Below are positions 5,663-8,428 of a stretch of 8,428 nucleotides of DNA, piece after piece. Position 1 is the stretch's first letter. The number at the start of each line of letters is the position of its first letter. The stretch covers positions 1 to 8,428 of the forward strand of contig CALFDI010000116.1 in NCBI GenBank assembly GCA_937952875.1, given 5' to 3'. A program made the position numbers and the translations under genes. The notes below the pieces were generated by a model that was given only the letters and a program-made list of their open reading frames with translations, was not told where the DNA came from and did not search any database. The stretch comes from an uncultured Verrucomicrobiales bacterium. Lineage in GTDB: Bacteria > Verrucomicrobiota > Verrucomicrobiia > Verrucomicrobiales > Akkermansiaceae.

Positions 5663-6814
5663 ATGACTCCACTGCTGCGTAAACTCCTTGGCCTTAATTG
5701 GGTCTTGGTCTTCGTGATGTATCTCATCGCGGGCTTTGGCGTGTTAGCGATCGAAAGTGCTGCGCGCCATTTCGTCGTCGGTGGTGAGTATTATGCCACA
5801 CGGCAGACGTATTGGATCTTTGCGGGAACGCTCGTGTATTTCGCTGTTGCATTGGTCGATTACCGCTGGGTGAAGTATCTAGGGCCGCCACTCTACCTCG
5901 TGGGGTTGGGCTTTATGCTGTATGCCCTGAAGGTGGATGATGAGGTGCACCGTGTGGTCGTAGCGGGGATTAGTTTCCAGCCGTCTCAGCTGATGATTGC
6001 GGCGGGGATCATCTTGATAGGGACATTGCTGCATGAGCTTCCTCGGCTTCATTGGATATTCGGGTTACCGATCGCACGTCTGAGTATTGTGGGGATCGTG
6101 ACTGGGATTCCTTTTGCACTGGTCGTTCTTGCAGGCGATATGGGATCGGCGATTGTCTGGCTACCTGTCGCTGGAGTGGCGCTTCTCGTGGGTGGACTGC
6201 CTTTTCGCTATATTATATTCATGGGGTTACTTGGCATTGGTCTCATACCGATAGCGCATAAAGTCATCCTCCCTCAGGTGTCCGAGCGTGGAGCTGGCCG
6301 GATCGAGGTCTTTCTCGATATGCGAGAGGGGAGAGCAGTCGATATCAAAGGAGATGCCTACGCGCCGCATTGGGTCTCGACTGCTGTGGGAAAGGCTGGC
6401 TGGAAGGGTGTAGGCTGGAAGGCTTCAGCTGAAAAAGGCTCGCTCCACGATCAAAAATTCATTCCTTGGAAGACGGCGCACAATGATTTCATCTTCGCCG
6501 TGTTTGCCGAAGAGTGGGGATTCCGTGGGAGTATGCTTCTCATTACAGCCTTCGGACTTCTTCTCATACAGTGCTTATTCATCGCCTTTTATAGTCGAGA
6601 TATGAGTGGCCGGGTCATTGCCAGTGGTGTCGTTGCACTGTTTTTTGCGCATGTCTTCGAGAACGTGGGTATGTGTGTCCTGATGATGCCTATTACCGGT
6701 ATTCCGCTACCGCTTTTTAGTTACTCCGGCACCTTTATGCTTATGTGCCTCTTTCTCCTAGGGCTGGTCCAGAGCATCTGGGTGCACAGGAATGTCGAAG
6801 TCGAAGAAGACTAA
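5663..6814 (+). CDS. rodA: RodA/FtsW-family (SEDS) peptidoglycan glycosyltransferase, RodA type
   Basis: The 383-aa polytopic membrane protein has about ten hydrophobic segments. RodA polymerises lipid II into glycan strands with a class B penicillin-binding protein during cell elongation. SEDS features seen: LLRKLLGLNW at the start, DYRW (66-69), FQPSQ (105-109), AGDMGSAIV (157-165, for the usual QPDLGTAxV), a long extracellular loop with KFIPWKTAHNDFIFAVFAEEWGFRG (265-289, catalytic-loop Asp275), and MMPITGIPLPLFSYSGT (341-357). Three positions are unusual: the normal PSExxK reads PSQLMI (Glu to Gln109, Lys to Ile112), HTDF reads HNDF, and SYGGT/S reads SYSGT. An in-frame TTG at 5621 would add 14 charged residues; I prefer the ATG at 5663, which begins just before the first membrane segment. 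No partner penicillin-binding protein or mre gene is adjacent; the neighbours are a lipoprotein and an amidase. FtsW is the alternative, but the segments around TGIPLPLF favour RodA. Confidence 0.85.
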   Translation: MTPLLRKLLGLNWVLVFVMYLIAGFGVLAIESAARHFVVGGEYYATRQTYWIFAGTLVYFAVALVDYRWVKYLGPPLYLVGLGFMLYALKVDDEVHRVVVAGISFQPSQLMIAAGIILIGTLLHELPRLHWIFGLPIARLSIVGIVTGIPFALVVLAGDMGSAIVWLPVAGVALLVGGLPFRYIIFMGLLGIGLIPIAHKVILPQVSERGAGRIEVFLDMREGRAVDIKGDAYAPHWVSTAVGKAGWKGVGWKASAEKGSLHDQKFIPWKTAHNDFIFAVFAEEWGFRGSMLLITAFGLLLIQCLFIAFYSRDMSGRVIASGVVALFFAHVFENVGMCVLMMPITGIPLPLFSYSGTFMLMCLFLLGLVQSIWVHRNVEVEED

Positions 6815-6857
6815 ACGCAGCCTTTTCCGTGAGGGCTTCAGCTGTTAATCCTCTTTT

Positions 6858-7601
6858 ATGAAATGGTTAATTATGGTCTGCGCACTTCTCGTTGTTTCAT
6901 GCGGATCAGCCCCTGAGTCTCGTCATGTTCCTGTCGTGCGCGCAGATCAGCATGAGTCATCCCAGACCTACCCACACTTGGCCTCGCGCTCCGATCGCGT
7001 CGCGCCTTTAGTCAGCCGTGGAGCACTCATCCGACAGATTAATCTGAAGCGAGACTTCATACCGAGAGGCACTTATGCACGGAAGATTCATCGCCCGATG
7101 ACACCGCGCTACATCACCATTCACAGCACGCAGAACTTCTCATCAGGTGCGGATGCGCTACGTCATTCACTTGCCTTAAAGCGTGGTAAGTTACGCTCTA
7201 GGAAAGCTCCGGGAGGGAATCGTATCGGTTACCTTTCCTGGCACTTCACCGTCGATGAGACACGTGCTGTGCAGCATATCCCGACCAATGAGCAGGGCGA
7301 GCATGCAGACTACAATGGCCCAGGGAATAACTATAGTATCGGCATCGAGATGTGTGAGAATAAGGGCAATAACTTAACAGCAACGATCGAGAGATCAGCC
7401 CTTCTCACTGCTAAATTAATGCATGATCATAATATTCCGCTGAGAAATGTCGTGCCGCATTTTCACTGGCCGCGTTGGGATAAGTCTCCGGCGCATAAGA
7501 ACTGCCCGCATTTCTTGTTAGATGACGGTCGACCTGGCCGCAAGTGGCGCTGGTTCCAGGCAAAGGTTAAACGCTATCACGCTCAACTTGCTGTTCAATA
7601 A
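6858..7601 (+). CDS. Lipoprotein N-acetylmuramoyl-L-alanine amidase (Amidase_2)
   Basis: The 247-aa protein begins with a type II signal peptide; the lipobox V-V-S-C is at 12-15, so it should be lipidated on Cys15. A low-complexity linker (about 16-60) precedes an Amidase_2 domain (about 83-235). Visible motifs are YITIHSTQN (85-93, zinc ligand His89), SWHFTVDET (127-135), the SIGIEMCEN strand (160-168, Glu164) and VVPHFHW (198-204) followed by HKNCP (213-217). The last two fit the usual second His and Cys zinc ligands, probably His201 and Cys216. The enzyme should cut the bond between N-acetylmuramic acid and L-alanine in peptidoglycan, from the periplasmic side. The segment between HFHW and KNCP (PRWDKSPAH) is longer than the short SGK link common in CwlA-type relatives. 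It starts 43 bases after rodA and is probably co-transcribed. It could serve wall recycling or remodelling; prophage origin is unlikely given the lipobox and context. Confidence 0.88.
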   Translation: MKWLIMVCALLVVSCGSAPESRHVPVVRADQHESSQTYPHLASRSDRVAPLVSRGALIRQINLKRDFIPRGTYARKIHRPMTPRYITIHSTQNFSSGADALRHSLALKRGKLRSRKAPGGNRIGYLSWHFTVDETRAVQHIPTNEQGEHADYNGPGNNYSIGIEMCENKGNNLTATIERSALLTAKLMHDHNIPLRNVVPHFHWPRWDKSPAHKNCPHFLLDDGRPGRKWRWFQAKVKRYHAQLAVQ

Positions 7602-7626
7602 AGTCAGTAGTCAGGTATTGAGCTTA

Positions 7627-7651
7627 GGCAGCACCTCGGTAGAGTGCCGCC
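7627..7651 (+). promoter_or_regulatory. Hairpin abutting the GTG start of the last gene
   Basis: GGCAGCAC (7627-7634) pairs with GTGCCGCC (7644-7651) over 8 positions with one A-C mismatch, leaving a 9-base loop. The 3' arm ends on the base before the GTG at 7652. No T-run follows, so it is not a terminator. In the transcript it would lie across the ribosome-landing site. Confidence 0.4.
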
Positions 7652-8428
7652 GTGGCAGACACACCGACACCTACAGATTCCGAGCCGAAGGGCTCTGCTA
7701 AGTCGCCCTTCGCGGGCTGCTCTATCCTCATCGTCGCAACGATCGTGATGGTCGCTCTGGTCGGATGGGCTCTCTGGACGCTCCGTTTTCAGGAGGGAGA
7801 GATCGCGAAATTCACGCAAGAGGAGCCACAGCCGGTGCCTGTTTATGATGTGAAAGACAGACCGGATGAAGTCGCGAAATTCCAAGAACGTCTTGAACGC
7901 TTTCAGACGAATATTTCAGAAAAGAAAGACGCTGAGCTTCGTCTCACAGCAGATGATATTAATCTCGCGATTGCTCACTACGAGTCCTTTAAAGAATTCC
8001 GCGAAACCTTTCATGTTCGGGAAATCGTAGATGACCTTCTGCACATCGATATCAGTTATAAGCTGGGAGATGCTCCATTTTCCGGACGAAAGAATTATCT
8101 CAATGGTCAGATGACCGCTATATTAGAGCTTGTTCCGCGTGAAGTCGTCATGCGGATTCAAGAGATCGATATTCCAGAAGGTGAGATGCCAAAGGAATTT
8201 TTGACTGAGCTTTCTACTCACAGAGTTATGGAAGTCTATAAGGAGCACGACATTCTCGGCCCCGTGATGAACCAGCTCACCAGCGTCACTATTGAGGGGA
8301 ATGCCGTCGTTGCTGCTGTCACTCAGGGTGAAAAGCCTCCGACGGATATTCCAGAAGACATGACAGGTGCAGGTCAGCGTGTGCTCGCCTTGGTTGGCAT
8401 CTTAGCGACACTGTTCCTCACAGCTGTA
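7652..8428 (+). CDS. Membrane-anchored protein of unknown function, 3' end beyond the window
   Basis: An open frame of 259 codons runs off the right edge. It begins at GTG 7652 with MADTPTPTDSEPKGSAKSP, a Pro/Thr-rich cytoplasmic tail. An in-frame TAG at 7640-7642 rules out an upstream start. One membrane segment follows (about 23-45, CSILIVATIVMVALVGWALW), then a charged domain of about 190 residues with a likely coiled-coil or helical part (about 76-110, VAKFQERLERFQTNISEKK and on) and a beta-rich part (about 125-230, including LLHIDISYKLG and ILELVPREVVMRIQEIDIP). A second hydrophobic segment begins near 246 (RVLALVGILATLFLTAV) and reaches the window edge. I do not recognise the family. 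The topology implies a periplasmic domain held by two membrane segments. It lies 50 bases after the amidase gene and probably shares its transcript. Confidence 0.8.
   Translation, partial: MADTPTPTDSEPKGSAKSPFAGCSILIVATIVMVALVGWALWTLRFQEGEIAKFTQEEPQPVPVYDVKDRPDEVAKFQERLERFQTNISEKKDAELRLTADDINLAIAHYESFKEFRETFHVREIVDDLLHIDISYKLGDAPFSGRKNYLNGQMTAILELVPREVVMRIQEIDIPEGEMPKEFLTELSTHRVMEVYKEHDILGPVMNQLTSVTIEGNAVVAAVTQGEKPPTDIPEDMTGAGQRVLALVGILATLFLTAV

Noticed and set aside
5647..5682. An 11-codon ORF (ATG at 5647) after GGGAGAGG, overlapping the rodA start
   Set aside because: The purine run abuts the ATG with no proper spacing, and the ORF is out of frame with rodA and very short.
5419..5727. A 102-codon minus-strand ORF across the lipoprotein end and rodA start
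   Set aside because: It is antisense to two supported genes on the plus strand and has no family likeness.
7604..7885. A 93-codon minus-strand ORF at the start of the last gene
   Set aside because: The plus-strand frame is open for 259 codons to the window edge with a clear membrane segment; the minus-strand product is a shadow.
1..8428. CRISPR array, tRNA or rRNA, insertion sequence, prophage or toxin-antitoxin module
   Set aside because: No regularly spaced repeats, cloverleaf, terminal inverted repeats, transposase or phage-type proteins were found by reading both strands. The amidase carries a lipobox and sits beside rodA, so it is not read as an endolysin.

Overview
The window looks like ordinary chromosome from a Gram-negative bacterium, most likely of the Verrucomicrobiota (or the wider PVC group). 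The pointers are a DUF5069 gene, a bacterial Ste24-type M48 protease, two type II signal peptides, mid-range GC, and no convincing Shine-Dalgarno sequence before any start. The phylum is an inference from recognised families; there is no rRNA marker here.

Layout. On the minus strand at the left end are the first 28 codons of a probable rlmN (1-85), preceded by a DUF218/SanA-YdcF-like membrane-anchored gene (98-673) with a good extended -10 promoter at 871-900. A non-coding stretch of about 475 bases (674-1150) follows. It holds that promoter, a weaker plus-strand extended -10 and a nested hairpin. prmA (1151-1990) reads right and converges, with only 22 bases between, on a minus-strand pair: a YghZ-type aldo/keto reductase (2013-3017) and an Ste24-like membrane zinc protease (3034-4308). 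Further upstream on the minus strand is a DUF5069 gene (4404-4847), which ends in the best terminator of the window (4344-4380).

From 4982 rightward all genes are on the plus strand and three of the four concern, or probably concern, the cell envelope: a lipoprotein of unknown function, a RodA/FtsW-family (SEDS) protein, a lipoprotein N-acetylmuramoyl-L-alanine amidase (Amidase_2), and a membrane-anchored unknown that runs off the right edge. Together they suggest an envelope or peptidoglycan cluster: RodA polymerises glycan strands, the amidase cleaves stem peptides from them, and the two unknowns are exported or membrane-bound.

I found no phage, transposon, CRISPR, toxin-antitoxin or defence module, and no clear new system. 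The points most worth a second look are: the RodA protein, which lacks the usual Glu/Lys pair of the PSExxK motif; the structured 5' region before prmA; a perfect 16-base palindrome before rodA; an 11-codon ORF overlapping the lipoprotein start by ATGA; and a hairpin abutting the GTG start of the last gene.
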